Positions 44,766-56,174 of a stretch of DNA of 64,000 nucleotides are shown piece after piece (positions within the stretch are counted from its first letter, which is position 1; every line of letters starts with the position of its first letter). The notes below the pieces were generated by a model. That model ran no database searches, was not told the DNA's origin, and was given only the letters and a program-made list of their open reading frames with translations. Both the position numbers and the translations under genes were made by a program. The stretch spans positions 28,488-92,487 of the forward strand of contig NZ_KE383823.1 in assembly GCF_000422405.1 (NCBI RefSeq), read 5' to 3'. This DNA is from Microbacterium luticocti DSM 19459 (lineage in GTDB: Bacteria > Actinomycetota > Actinomycetes > Actinomycetales > Microbacteriaceae).

Positions 44766-45233
44766 ATGACCCAGCTGCAGCCCGGTGACCCCGCACCCGA
44801 CTTCACACTCGCCGACCAGGATGGCACCGACGTCAGCCTGCACGATCTGCGCGGCCGCAAGGTCGTGCTCTACTTCTATCCGGCCGCGATGACCCCGGGC
44901 TGCACCACCGAGGCGTGCGACTTCCGTGACAGTCTCGCGTCGCTGTCGGCCGCCGGGTACACGGTGCTGGGCGTCTCGCGCGACACCCCCGCGAAGCTGC
45001 GGGAGTTCCGCGAGCGCGACGGACTGGCCTTCGCGCTGCTGAGCGACCCCGACCATGCCGTGCACGACGCGTACGGCGCGTGGGGCGAGAAGATGAACTA
45101 CGGCAAGACGATCGAAGGCGTGCTGCGCTCGACGTTCGTGATCGACGAGGACGGCCGCATCGTGCTCGCCCAGTACAACGTGAAGGCGACCGGACACGTG
45201 GCCCGGCTGCGCCGTCAACTCGGCATCGACTGA
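44766..45233 (+). CDS. bcp: Thioredoxin-dependent thiol peroxidase (Bcp/PrxQ)
   Basis: 155 aa peroxiredoxin. The peroxidatic Cys lies in MTPGCTTEACDF at about residues 45-50, and a second Cys five residues later can form the intramolecular disulfide of Bcp enzymes. It reduces hydroperoxides using thioredoxin in the cytoplasm. TAGGCT (44754-44759) ends exactly 6 nt before the ATG, and no Shine-Dalgarno is seen, so the mRNA is probably leaderless. The last codons (RRQLGID) and stop are repeated downstream at 45297-45327. Confidence 0.93.
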   Translation: MTQLQPGDPAPDFTLADQDGTDVSLHDLRGRKVVLYFYPAAMTPGCTTEACDFRDSLASLSAAGYTVLGVSRDTPAKLREFRERDGLAFALLSDPDHAVHDAYGAWGEKMNYGKTIEGVLRSTFVIDEDGRIVLAQYNVKATGHVARLRRQLGID

Positions 45234-45327
45234 GCCTGCGCCGGGCGCGTCACGGCCGGGCGGCATCGACTGATGCGTGCGGCGGGCGCATCACGGCCGG
45301 CTGCGCCGTCAACTCGGCATCGACTGA
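45203..45327. repeat. 31-bp duplication of the bcp 3' end in a tandem repeat
   Basis: The 31 bases 45203-45233, encoding the last residues and stop of bcp and beginning CCGGCTGCGCCGTCAACTCG, are repeated exactly at 45297-45327. Related shorter units (GGCATCGACTGA, GGCGCGTCACGGCCGG) fill the space to about 45436, giving five loose units from 45203. Confidence 0.92.
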
Positions 45328-45432
45328 TGTGTGCGCCGGGGTGCGGCAGGTCCGGCGGAATCGACCGATGCCTGCGCCGGTGCGCGCCACGGCCGGACGG
45401 CATCGACTGAGCCTGCGCCGGGCGCGTCACGG

Positions 45433-45470
45433 CCGGTCGGTGCCGGAACATCAGGACCGGTCGGTGCCGG
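45433..45470. repeat. 14-bp direct repeat at the 3' end of the small membrane protein gene
   Basis: CCGGTCGGTGCCGG occurs at 45433-45446 and 45457-45470, on either side of the minus-strand stop codon (45451-45453). The second copy is coding (within RAGTDRS). Confidence 0.8.
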
Positions 45471-45846
45471 CACGGTCACGGCCTGCTCGGCGCACGGCCA
45501 ACACGAGCGGCACGAGTCCGGCGACTCCGACCGCGGCGATCGCCAGACCGATCAGCGGATGCGCGTAGGCGCCGGTGACCGCACCCAGAGCGACCGCGAG
45601 AATGAGCAGCTGGGTGACGATCCCGCCGCTTCGCGCCCACGACACCCCGCGCAGTGTGCCCACCGCGAACGCGGCGACCGCGACCGCGCCGATCACGGTC
45701 AGCACGAGCAGGGCGAGCGCGCTGGTGAGCGACTCGGTGTCGCCGGCGAGCATCGCCACGACCTGCCAGCCCGCCAGGCACAGGATGCCGACGGCCTCGC
45801 ACGCGAGGATGATCCCGCCGGTGCGTGCCGCGGTGTTCGACCGCAT
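45451..45846 (-). CDS. Small integral membrane protein of unknown function
   Basis: 131 aa with four predicted transmembrane helices (GGIILACEAVGILCLAGW, ALALLVLTVIGAVAVAAFAVG in part, GGIVTQLLILAVALGAVTG, LIGLAIAAVGVAGLVPLVLA in part) and a short basic C-terminus. Not assigned to a family. The ATG at 45846 is supported by AGGACAGG just upstream; a longer in-frame reading to 45936 has no conserved look. Its 3' end lies in repeats. Divergent from whiB1. Confidence 0.7.
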   Translation of the reverse strand: MRSNTAARTGGIILACEAVGILCLAGWQVVAMLAGDTESLTSALALLVLTVIGAVAVAAFAVGTLRGVSWARSGGIVTQLLILAVALGAVTGAYAHPLIGLAIAAVGVAGLVPLVLAVRRAGRDRAGTDRS

Positions 45847-46106
45847 CCGTCCTGTCCTCTCCGCGGCGATGCCGCCCGTCGATGCGATCCGGCGCTGGGC
45901 GAACTGCCAGCGCACGCAGGGCAAGTCATCACACAAAACCCTTGATTCGACTGCCGCGCTGTGAAAGCATTGTCAACGTTGTGTGCTCCCACAGCGGCGT
46001 GGGGCGAGCAGTCGCTCGCACAACTTCCAGGCTAGCGGAACCCGAATCCGCGCCGGAAACCGTATCCGACACGACGTGACATCCCTCACTCAAGGAGCAC
46101 CCCCAC

Positions 46107-46355
46107 ATGGATTGGCGCGACAAAGCCGCTTGCCTCACCGTCGACCCCGAGCTGTTCTTCCCCGTGGGCAACACGGGACCGGCGGTCGAGCAGATCGAGA
46201 AGGCGAAGGCCGTGTGCGCCCGGTGCACCGTCACCGAGATCTGCCTGCAGTACGCGCTCGAGACCGGTCAAGACTCGGGCGTCTGGGGCGGCCTGTCCGA
46301 AGACGAGCGCCGCGCCCTCAAACGCCGCGCGGCCCGCGCCCGCCGCGCCTCCTGA
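46107..46355 (+). CDS. whiB1: WhiB-family regulator (WhiB1/WblE-like)
   Basis: 82 aa iron-sulfur regulator. Four Cys (Cys9, then CARC and CLQ in the core) bind a 4Fe-4S cluster, and the GVWGGLSEDERRALKRR turn and basic tail bind the sigma factor and DNA. WhiB1 is essential and NO-responsive in mycobacteria; here it is next to pdtaS as in Rv3219-Rv3220c. AAGGAG lies 10 nt before the ATG. The stop codon is within a 21-bp tandem repeat. Confidence 0.93.
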   Translation: MDWRDKAACLTVDPELFFPVGNTGPAVEQIEKAKAVCARCTVTEICLQYALETGQDSGVWGGLSEDERRALKRRAARARRAS

Positions 46356-46392
46356 CCCGTGCGCCGCGCCTCCTGACCCGTGCGCCGCGCCC
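46341..46392. repeat. 21-bp tandem repeat spanning the whiB1 stop
   Basis: Units 46341-46361 and 46362-46382 are identical and begin CGCCGCGCCTCCTGACCCGT; a third partial unit follows. The whiB1 TGA (46353-46355) is in unit 1. The rest of the gene-free stretch to 46668 is GC-rich low-complexity sequence with loose GACCCGG and CGACGGC words; I see no gene. Confidence 0.92.
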
Positions 46393-46668
46393 GCAGGCTG
46401 ACCCGGTCGCCGCGCCTGCACGCGCCGCGCAGCCCGCGTTCGCCGCGCCCGCTGACCCGGTAGCCCCACCCCGCCCGCGGGCGACGGCGTCGCCGTACCC
46501 GGACGGCACCGGGCGACGGCATGGCCTCACCCGGTATGCACCGGGTGGATGCCACCATCCCCGGTCGCTTGCGCCGGTTCGACGCGCCGTCTCAGGTCGC
46601 CCGGTCCAGGCCGACATCCGCCACGCTCCCCCACACCGACGCGCCCGTGGTGGAGGGTCTCCGTGGTC

Positions 46669-48162
46669 TCAACCGAGGTTCAGGTCGAGGTAACGCAGCG
46701 GGATGTCGATGGTCACCTCGGTGCCCTGACCCTGCAGCGTGTGCCAGTCGATCGAGCCGCCCAGCTCCCCCTGGATCAGGGTGCGCACGATCTGGGTGCC
46801 CAGGCCCTGCCCGACCTGCCCCTCGGGCAGGCCCACGCCGGAGTCGCGCACGCGCACCTCGAGTCGGTCGTCGGTGCGATCGGCGATGATCTCGACGTCG
46901 CCCTCCTGCCCGGCCAGCCCGTGCTCGACCGCGTTGGTGACCAGTTCGGTCAGCGCCAGTGCCAACGGGGTGGCGTACTCGCTGGGCAGCGTGCCGAACC
47001 GCCCGGTGGTGTGCGTCTTGGCCTTCGTGCCCGCGCCGGCCGCCACCTCGGCGACGAGCTTGAGCACCCGCTGGAACACGTCGTCGAAGTCGACGTTCTG
47101 CGCCAGGCCCTCTGACAGGGTGTCGTGCACGACGGCGATCGCCGACACCCGGCGCATCGCCTGCGTGAGCGCCTCGCGCGCCTCTTCGGAGTGGGTGCGC
47201 CGGGCCTGGATGCGCAGCAGCGCCGCAACGGTCTGCAGGTTGTTCTTCACCCGGTGGTGGATCTCGCGGATGGTCGCGTCTTTGGTGATGAGCTCCTGCT
47301 CCTGGTGGCGCATCTCGGTGACGTCGCGGCACAGCACCACCGCCCCGATGCGGGTGCCGTGGTCGCGCAGCGGGATGGTGCGCAGCGACACGGTAACCCC
47401 CCGCGCCTCGATGTCGGTGCGCCACGGCGCCCGACCGGTGACGACCAGCGGCAGCGACTCGTCGAACTGGCGCTTCTCGGGCAGGATCTGGGTGACCACC
47501 TCGACCAGCGGCACGCCTTCGAGCTCGTCGTCGAAGCCCAGCCGGTTGAACGCCGACAGGGCGTTGGGGCTGGCGAACGTGGTCATGCCGTCGACGTCGA
47601 GCCGGATCAGCCCGTCCGAGGCACGCGGGGCGCCGCGACGCGGCCCGGTCGGGGCCGACAGGTCGGGGAAGTCGCCCGAGGCGATCATGCCGAACAGGTC
47701 GTCGGCGCAGTCGTTGAACGTGATCTGCTGACGCGAGGGGGTGCGCGTCTCGCCGAGGTTGGTGTGACGGGTGAGCACCCCGATCACGTGCGGTTTCTGC
47801 CCGGCCCGCGGCCGCTCCCGCACGATCGGCACCGCCCGCACCCGGGTGGGGGTCTCTTCGAACCAGTCCGGCGAGGCCGAGTCGACGATCTGCCCGCTGG
47901 TGTACGCCGAGCGCACCTGTGCCCGCCACTGCGGCCGCACCTTCTCACCGACGATGTCGCGGTAGAACAGGGTCGCCGCTCCCCCGGGCCGGGTGTGCGC
48001 CACCGCCGTGAACGAGTCGTCGGCGGTCGGCACCCACATCACGATGTCGGCGAAGGCCAGGTCGGCCAGCAGCTGCCCGTCGCCGGCGAGGCGGTGCAGC
48101 CATTCCACATCGGCCTCGTCGGAGAGGCCCTGCGCATAGACGAGATCGGTGAGCGTCGACAC
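46669..48162 (-). CDS. pdtaS: Sensor histidine kinase PdtaS-like
   Basis: 497 aa cytoplasmic kinase with an N-terminal GAF-like domain, a PAS domain at about 190-290 and a HisKA_2/HWE-type dimerisation region EIHHRVKNNLQTVAALLRIQ with phospho-His near 297, then a HATPase domain (ELVTNAVEHG, DSGVGLPEG, GLGTQIV). In mycobacteria PdtaS partners PdtaR, an RNA-binding antiterminator; PdtaR is not in the window. Start is GTG at 48162 because TAGGCT lies 6 nt upstream and no ribosome-binding site is seen. Adjacent to whiB1 as in M. tuberculosis. Confidence 0.9.
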   Translation of the reverse strand: MSTLTDLVYAQGLSDEADVEWLHRLAGDGQLLADLAFADIVMWVPTADDSFTAVAHTRPGGAATLFYRDIVGEKVRPQWRAQVRSAYTSGQIVDSASPDWFEETPTRVRAVPIVRERPRAGQKPHVIGVLTRHTNLGETRTPSRQQITFNDCADDLFGMIASGDFPDLSAPTGPRRGAPRASDGLIRLDVDGMTTFASPNALSAFNRLGFDDELEGVPLVEVVTQILPEKRQFDESLPLVVTGRAPWRTDIEARGVTVSLRTIPLRDHGTRIGAVVLCRDVTEMRHQEQELITKDATIREIHHRVKNNLQTVAALLRIQARRTHSEEAREALTQAMRRVSAIAVVHDTLSEGLAQNVDFDDVFQRVLKLVAEVAAGAGTKAKTHTTGRFGTLPSEYATPLALALTELVTNAVEHGLAGQEGDVEIIADRTDDRLEVRVRDSGVGLPEGQVGQGLGTQIVRTLIQGELGGSIDWHTLQGQGTEVTIDIPLRYLDLNLG

Positions 48163-48171
48163 CCGACCAGC

Positions 48172-49431
48172 CTATGGTGCGACCGGTGCATCGGCCGGGA
48201 TCATGGCACGCGATCGCCACCGGGCCCGTCGCGGCCGTGCCGCCGGCGGCGGCACCAGAGCCTCGGCGACGAGGCGTCGTACGGCGAGCGTGAGCGGGGA
48301 CTTGGGGGCGGTGTCGGCGACCGGCCGCGCAGCCAACAGCGCCGCGTCCACGCTGCGCGGGTCCTGCGGCACGAACCACACGTCGCGGATGCCGGCGAAC
48401 CGCTCCAGCGTGCGCCGGATCTGCCCGTGCGCATCGATGCCGAGCGTGCCCGGCCGCAGCCGGTTGGCCACGACGGTCACCGGTGTGGTGCCCACAATGG
48501 CGCGCAGTTCGGCGTGGGCGCGCAGAAAGCGGGCGACCCCGACCGGGTCGGCGGCGACGACCGCGACGATGCGGTCGGCGGCCTGCAGCGCGGCCAGGGT
48601 GGCGGCGTTGCGCCGCGGCCCGTCGGCGAGGTCGCTCACGATCTCTTCGTCGCGTTCCAGAGGGGATGCCACGTCCACGACCGTGTGCGTCGCCCATGAC
48701 CGGCACGCCTCGAGCGCGGCACTCACGCGCCGCTGTCCCAGTTCCGGCCAGCGTGACGGACGGTTGATACCCGGCAGCACGTCGATCCGGCCGTCGCCGA
48801 CACCGACCGGTGTGCTGATCCGTTCCAGTTCGGCGGCGTCCAGGCCGCCGCGCTCGGCCTGTCGACAGGCGGCGGCGAATCCCGGTCCTTCGTCGGCCAG
48901 GCCGAGCATGATCGCCACCGACGGCGCGTGCGTGTCGGCGTCGACCAGGCACACGTGCCGGCCGCCGCGGCTGAGCTCAGCGGCCAGTTCGATCGCCAGG
49001 GTGGTGCGCCCGGGCGCGCCGGCCGCACCCCACACGGCCACGACTCCGGGGCCGGAAGGCGCCGCCGGAGCGGGCCCGAGCTCGGGCGCCGCCGGGGCGG
49101 CGAGGGCGTCGGCGACCGCCCAGCCGTCTGCGTCGGCGGGCAGGCACGGCCCCAGTCCGAACGCGGCGGCCAGCCGTGCCGCCGACTCGTCGGCGCACAA
49201 CGGCAGGATGCGCACTCCGCCGCGGTCACAGGCGGCGACCAGGTCGGCGTCGAGGGTGCGGGTGCTCACATCGAGGACGAGTGCGTCTGCGGCATCCATC
49301 AGCCCCGCCGCGGCACCGTCGGCGGGGTCTTCGGGCCGCACCACGGCCGCGACCGGCACGCCGGCGCGGGTGAGCCGGTCGGCCAGTGCCGTGCCGCGCG
49401 GCGCGGTCACGGCGATGACGACGCCGGTCAC
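48172..49431 (-). CDS. CpaE/MinD-like P-loop ATPase
   Basis: 419 aa. An N-terminal receiver-like part (about 1-130) precedes a MinD/ParA-type ATPase. The Walker A is deviant: GAAGAPGRTT at about 133-142, where Arg replaces the usual Lys of GKT/S, with a signature DADTHAPS as the following motif. CpaE proteins take part in Tad pilus assembly, but no pilus genes are in the window. It overlaps the SAF-domain gene by 4 nt, so they work together. The function is uncertain; a septum-site-like placement role is also possible. Confidence 0.75.
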   Translation of the reverse strand: MTGVVIAVTAPRGTALADRLTRAGVPVAAVVRPEDPADGAAAGLMDAADALVLDVSTRTLDADLVAACDRGGVRILPLCADESAARLAAAFGLGPCLPADADGWAVADALAAPAAPELGPAPAAPSGPGVVAVWGAAGAPGRTTLAIELAAELSRGGRHVCLVDADTHAPSVAIMLGLADEGPGFAAACRQAERGGLDAAELERISTPVGVGDGRIDVLPGINRPSRWPELGQRRVSAALEACRSWATHTVVDVASPLERDEEIVSDLADGPRRNAATLAALQAADRIVAVVAADPVGVARFLRAHAELRAIVGTTPVTVVANRLRPGTLGIDAHGQIRRTLERFAGIRDVWFVPQDPRSVDAALLAARPVADTAPKSPLTLAVRRLVAEALVPPPAARPRRARWRSRAMIPADAPVAP

Positions 49432-50096
49432 CGCGCACCTCCGGCGGGGACCACCGACAGCGCCGACCCGGCCGAGATCGCCGCCAGCGTGCCGGCGACG
49501 TCGGCACGTGGGATGGCCAGCTCGAGGGCGGTCTTGCCGCCGCCGATCATCGAATCATCCCGCGTCACCGAGGCGACCGTGGCCCGCGGGATCAGGACGC
49601 GTGGGGTGTCGTAGACACCGCGCTCGGTCTGCGCCGCCGCCCACAGTTCGACCACCGCGCCCGCCCGCACCGCAGTGGGCACGTCGGCGTCGGTGCGCAC
49701 CACCACCGTGGTGAGGTCGGACTCCGCCGCCGGCACGGTCGCCGAGGCGGGCACGAGCTCTCCGGCCTCGACGGTACGGGTGGCGACCGCGCCGCGCGGT
49801 GCCTTTCCGGGCGCCAGGTAGGCGTCGGCGGAATGGCCGAGGGCGACGTCGACGACGGTGAGGTCGGCGGCGGTGACGGTCTGGCCCGGCACGATGGTGT
49901 GCGCGGCGGCGTAGACCGGGGCGGTCTGCCGCGACAGGGCGACCACGGCCCACACACCGGCGACGGATGCCACGATCAGCGCGATTCCGATGAAGAAACG
50001 CGTGTCGGTCCAGAAGCCGCGGCGCCGTCGCATGGTCGGCCCGCGCTGCGGACCGGCCGTGCCGGACGGGTTGTCGAGTGCACTCATGTCCTCCAT
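49428..50096 (-). CDS. SAF-domain (CpaB/FlgA-like) membrane-anchored protein
   Basis: 222 aa. One transmembrane helix at about 32-52 (FIGIALIVASVAGVWAVVAL) then an extracytoplasmic SAF domain (about 60-125; VPGQTVTAADL, PRGAVATRTVEAGELV). This is the arrangement of CpaB/RcpC. Its partner is the CpaE-like ATPase downstream. AAAGG lies 6 nt before the ATG at 50096. A DnaA-box-like TTATCCACA lies 32 bases upstream. Confidence 0.8.
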   Translation of the reverse strand: MEDMSALDNPSGTAGPQRGPTMRRRRGFWTDTRFFIGIALIVASVAGVWAVVALSRQTAPVYAAAHTIVPGQTVTAADLTVVDVALGHSADAYLAPGKAPRGAVATRTVEAGELVPASATVPAAESDLTTVVVRTDADVPTAVRAGAVVELWAAAQTERGVYDTPRVLIPRATVASVTRDDSMIGGGKTALELAIPRADVAGTLAAISAGSALSVVPAGGAR

Positions 50097-50127
50097 CGTG
50101 GACCTTTCCCGGAATCGGCATCGGAAG

Positions 50128-50136
50128 TTATCCACA
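50128..50136 (+). promoter_or_regulatory. DnaA-box-like site
   Basis: TTATCCACA, a perfect consensus DnaA box, within GTTATCCACAGG in the gap between the SAF gene and the helix-turn-helix gene. The same 12-mer occurs at 51291-51302. Confidence 0.55.
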
Positions 50137-50186
50137 GGCTGCCGAGCGAGCAGGGCCGCGGGCCGTGCGGCGGCGATAATGAGTGC

Positions 50187-50468
50187 ATGCCCGACAGCCC
50201 GCTCGATGAGGTACGCCTCGTCGCCCCCGCCCAGGTCGCCGAGGCGCTCGGCGTGTCGGTGGACGAGGTGATCGCCCTCGCGATGGAGGGACAGTTGCGC
50301 GGCGTGCGCGTGGGCACCCCGCCGCAGTGGCGCATCGACGAGGCCAGTGTCACGGCATATCTCGACGAGCAGACCGAGCAGACCCGGCGCATGGCGCTGT
50401 GGCGGCAGTCGAACGCCGCGAGCTTCCCCGAGCTGTGGGGCACAGGCGCCGTGCGCCGACCCGACTGA
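50187..50468 (+). CDS. Excisionase-family helix-turn-helix DNA-binding protein
   Basis: 93 aa MerR-like/HTH_17 domain (VAPAQVAEALGVSVDEVIALA, PPQWRIDEASVTAYLDEQ). Such small proteins bind DNA as regulators; conserved next to the SAF/CpaE-like genes in this window. GATAAT (50175-50180) lies exactly 6 nt before the ATG, so the mRNA should be leaderless. No phage or integrase genes are near, so a phage origin is not implied. Confidence 0.8.
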   Translation: MPDSPLDEVRLVAPAQVAEALGVSVDEVIALAMEGQLRGVRVGTPPQWRIDEASVTAYLDEQTEQTRRMALWRQSNAASFPELWGTGAVRRPD

Positions 50469-50651
50469 CGACGCGGCGGGCTGGGACGCACCGCCGCAGC
50501 CGGACGCGGGGATGCCGTTCGCCACGGCAGGCTCGGACGCGCCGCCACAATCGGATGCGGGGTGCAGCTCCCCATGTCGACCGGTCCCGCCCCGATCGCA
50601 GCCATCCGACACGAACCGAGGTTGAGCCCGTGCGGGCGGGATGCCGCGGGC

Positions 50652-51254
50652 TCAGCGCATGAGCGCGGGCGATTCCAGCCGCACCCAGGCCAGTGCCGCG
50701 AACGGCACGATGCGCATGCCGGTGACGGCGGCGGAGCGCCGTGGGGTGTCGGGCTCATGCAGGGCGAGGTCGAGGTGGTCGGCCAGCGCCCGGTCGATCG
50801 TGCCGGTCAGCGCGCGAGCGGTGCGCAGGTGCAGGGTGACCGGAACGCGGCGGCGGGTCAGGTCGCGCAGCACGAATCCGAGCGTCATCCGTTCGCTCAG
50901 TCCCCGGTGCCCGCCGGCGTCGGCGCGGGCGCTTCGCAGCAGGTCGGCCTCGGCTATGCCGAGCCCGGTGATCGCATCGACCGGCAGCAGCGCCGCGCCG
51001 GCGCGGGTCTCGGCGAGCGCGACCCCCACCCAGTCCGCGCCGACCGCGGTGACCCGGCCGGTGAGCACGGCGTCGCCGGCCAGTTCGAGCGAGATCACCG
51101 GGGCGTCGGGGCCGCACAGTCCGCGCAACCGTTCGGTCAACGGCAGGCGCGACAGGCGCAGCCGCTCGGCCTCGGAGTCCAACGCGGCGCGCTCGGCCTC
51201 CCACTCGGAGTCGAGCTGATCTTCCAGGTCCTCGAAGAACCGATCCCAGCGCAC
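50652..51254 (-). CDS. Conserved hypothetical protein
   Basis: 200 aa, not recognised. The N-terminus is an acidic helix (RWDRFFEDLEDQLDSEWEAE, 20 residues) followed by beta-rich segments (ISLELAGDAVLTGRVTAVGA) with a faint Sm-like look, but I would not name a family. No membrane segment. I choose GTG at 51254 because TACTGT ends 6 nt before it; the upstream in-frame ATG at 51317 has no support. A DnaA-box-like site is 38 bases upstream. Confidence 0.6.
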   Translation of the reverse strand: MRWDRFFEDLEDQLDSEWEAERAALDSEAERLRLSRLPLTERLRGLCGPDAPVISLELAGDAVLTGRVTAVGADWVGVALAETRAGAALLPVDAITGLGIAEADLLRSARADAGGHRGLSERMTLGFVLRDLTRRRVPVTLHLRTARALTGTIDRALADHLDLALHEPDTPRRSAAVTGMRIVPFAALAWVRLESPALMR

Positions 51255-51291
51255 GACGCGACAGTACGCGATCGGAGCACCGCATGGGGAG

Positions 51292-51300
51292 TTATCCACA
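51292..51300 (+). promoter_or_regulatory. DnaA-box-like site
   Basis: TTATCCACA inside GTTATCCACAGG, identical to 50127-50138. It is close to the -35 position of the predicted leaderless promoter of the hypothetical gene. Confidence 0.55.
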
Positions 51301-51405
51301 GGTGAGAGGGTTCTCATGACCCTGGGAATCGGCTGTGTGCTCTACTGGGTCGGGTAGTCCTACATCCTTCCGCCGAGGGGGGCGGGAGAGGGAGAGAGGC
51401 ATTCC

Positions 51406-51831
51406 ATGGCGAGCATGCCTGCGGCCGAGGCGGTCCTGCGGACAGAGCGCGAAGACGATCCGTGCGCACCCGAGCGAACACCGGCGGCGGCGCTTCCGGA
51501 TCCGGAACCGCTGCTGCGCAACCTCACGCAGGGTGTGCTCGAGGTGCTCGCCGGGGTGCGCGACGTGCACCAGCTGGCGCGGTGGATGACCGAGGACGTG
51601 TTCCGTTCGGTGTCGACCCGGGCGGCTCTGGCGGCCCGGGCGCGCAGCGCCCGCGGGGTGACGGCCACTCGCCCGGTGCACAGCATCCGCTCGGTGCACC
51701 ACACCATGCCCGCCGACGACGCCGTCGAGGCCGTGGTGGTGATCGGGGGCCCGGCCCGCACCCGGGCGGTCGCGCTGCGGCTCGAGGGACTGGACCACCG
51801 CTGGCGGGCGACCTCGCTCGCCCTGCTGTGA
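51406..51831 (+). CDS. Rv3235-family protein
   Basis: 141 aa cytoplasmic protein with the Rv3235 pattern LLRNLTQGVLEVLAGVRDVHQLARWMTEDVF (partly shown here) and a C-terminal strand region (VVVIGGPARTRAVALRLEGL). Function unknown; the mycobacterial gene lies near secA1 as here. GAGAGGC lies before the ATG at 51406. Confidence 0.8.
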   Translation: MASMPAAEAVLRTEREDDPCAPERTPAAALPDPEPLLRNLTQGVLEVLAGVRDVHQLARWMTEDVFRSVSTRAALAARARSARGVTATRPVHSIRSVHHTMPADDAVEAVVVIGGPARTRAVALRLEGLDHRWRATSLALL

Positions 51832-51893
51832 GGCGGCCTGCACACACGGGCCGGGCACGTGCGGCCCGTCACCGCGCCGGGGCGCGGGGTGCC

Positions 51894-53120
51894 CTACTGC
51901 TTGTACGACGCGAGGAAGTTGCCGATGCGCTCCACGGCGTCGGCGAGCACCCGCGACTCGGGCAACGTCACGATGCGGAAGTGGTCGGGCGTCGGCCAGT
52001 TGAAGCCGGTGCCCTGCACCACGAGCACGTGCTCGGCCACGAGCAGGTCGTAGATGAACTTCGCATCGTCCCGGATCTCGTACACGTCGGGATCCAGCCG
52101 GGGGAACGCGTACAGCGCCCCCTGCGGCTTGTAGCAGCTGACGCCCGGGATCGCCTCCAGGCCCTGCCACGCGACATCCCGCTGCTCGTGCAACCGGCCG
52201 GTCGGACCGATGAGCGCATCGATCGACTGCACCCCCGACAGCGCCGCCTGCACGGCGTGCTGCGCCGGGACGTTCGGGCACAGCCGGGTGGATGCCAGCA
52301 GGGTGATGCCCTCCAGGAACCCGCTCGCGTGCTGCTTGGGCCCGGTGATGACCAGCCAGCCGCTGCGGTATCCGGCGACCCGGTAGGTCTTCGACAGGCC
52401 GTTGAACGTCAGGCACAGAAGGTCGGGCGCAAGGGTGGCGAGGTTGATGTGCTCCGCCCCGTCGTAGAGGATGCGGTCGTAGATCTCGTCGGCCAGCAGC
52501 AGCAGCGAGTGTTCGCGGGCGATGTCGACGATGCCCTGCAGCGTCTCGCGCGTGTACACCGACCCGGTCGGGTTGTTCGGGTTGATCACCACGATCGCCT
52601 TGGTGCGCTCGGTGACCTTGCTGCGGATGTCGTCGAGGTCGGGCTGCCAGTCGTTCTCGGGGTCGCACCGGTAGTGCACCGGGGTGCCGCCGCCGAGGCT
52701 GGTCATCGCGGTCCACAGCGGGTAGTCCGGCGACGGGATGAGCACCTCGTCGCCGCCGTCCAGCAGCGCCTGCATCGTCATCGTGATCAGCTCTGACACG
52801 CCGTTGCCGAGGTACACGTCGTCGGGGTCGAACTTCGGGAAGCCGGGGATCTGCTCGTACCGCGAGACCACGGCGCGACGGGCGGGCATGATGCCACGGC
52901 TCTCGCTGTAGCCGTGCGCGTACGGCACCGCCTCGATCATGTCGCGCACGATCTGGTAGGGCGCGTCGAACCCGAAGATGGCGGGGTTGCCGGTGTTGAG
53001 CTTCAGGATGCGGTGGCCGTCGGCCTCCAGGCGGCCGGCCTCGACCAGGGCGGCCCCGCGGATCTCGTAGAGGACGTCTTTGAGCTTGGTCGACTGATCG
53101 AGGGGGCGCAGCGGGGTCAT
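51894..53120 (-). CDS. PLP-dependent aminotransferase, AlaT-like
   Basis: 408 aa fold-type I aminotransferase. NPNNPTGSVY, the PLP-binding Lys in NGLSKTYRVAGYRSGW and the Arg in HFRIVTLPE are all visible. Best fits alanine transaminase or an aspartate/tyrosine-type enzyme; the exact amino-acid pair is not certain. TATTCT ends 6 nt before the ATG at 53120 and no ribosome-binding site is seen, so the mRNA is probably leaderless. Just downstream of secA on the same strand. Confidence 0.88.
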   Translation of the reverse strand: MTPLRPLDQSTKLKDVLYEIRGAALVEAGRLEADGHRILKLNTGNPAIFGFDAPYQIVRDMIEAVPYAHGYSESRGIMPARRAVVSRYEQIPGFPKFDPDDVYLGNGVSELITMTMQALLDGGDEVLIPSPDYPLWTAMTSLGGGTPVHYRCDPENDWQPDLDDIRSKVTERTKAIVVINPNNPTGSVYTRETLQGIVDIAREHSLLLLADEIYDRILYDGAEHINLATLAPDLLCLTFNGLSKTYRVAGYRSGWLVITGPKQHASGFLEGITLLASTRLCPNVPAQHAVQAALSGVQSIDALIGPTGRLHEQRDVAWQGLEAIPGVSCYKPQGALYAFPRLDPDVYEIRDDAKFIYDLLVAEHVLVVQGTGFNWPTPDHFRIVTLPESRVLADAVERIGNFLASYKQ

Positions 53121-53170
53121 CCGTTCAGAATAGCCCCGCCACGCGGCCGCCCCTGCCGTGCGCCGGCGCG

Positions 53171-55999
<2,829 letters not shown>

Positions 56000-56174
56000 G
56001 GAGGATCTCCATCTTTCGGGTGGGCCCGTATCGGCGGGCACGGTGTCGTCGCACGCACAGGTCAGGCGCCTGCGCCCGGGCATACCCACCCATGTTATCC
56101 GGCCGTGACTTTGCGTGCGCTGGCAACCCGCACCGCGTGTGGTGCGCGCTCTGCGCGGTGGGGGGGGTACCGGG

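Noticed and set aside
50187..50468. Phage excisionase
   Set aside because: The HTH domain is excisionase-like, but there is no integrase or other phage gene nearby and it lies in a conserved chromosomal block.
50128..51300. Replication origin
   Set aside because: Only two DnaA boxes 1.2 kb apart, and no dnaA, dnaN or AT-rich unwinding region.
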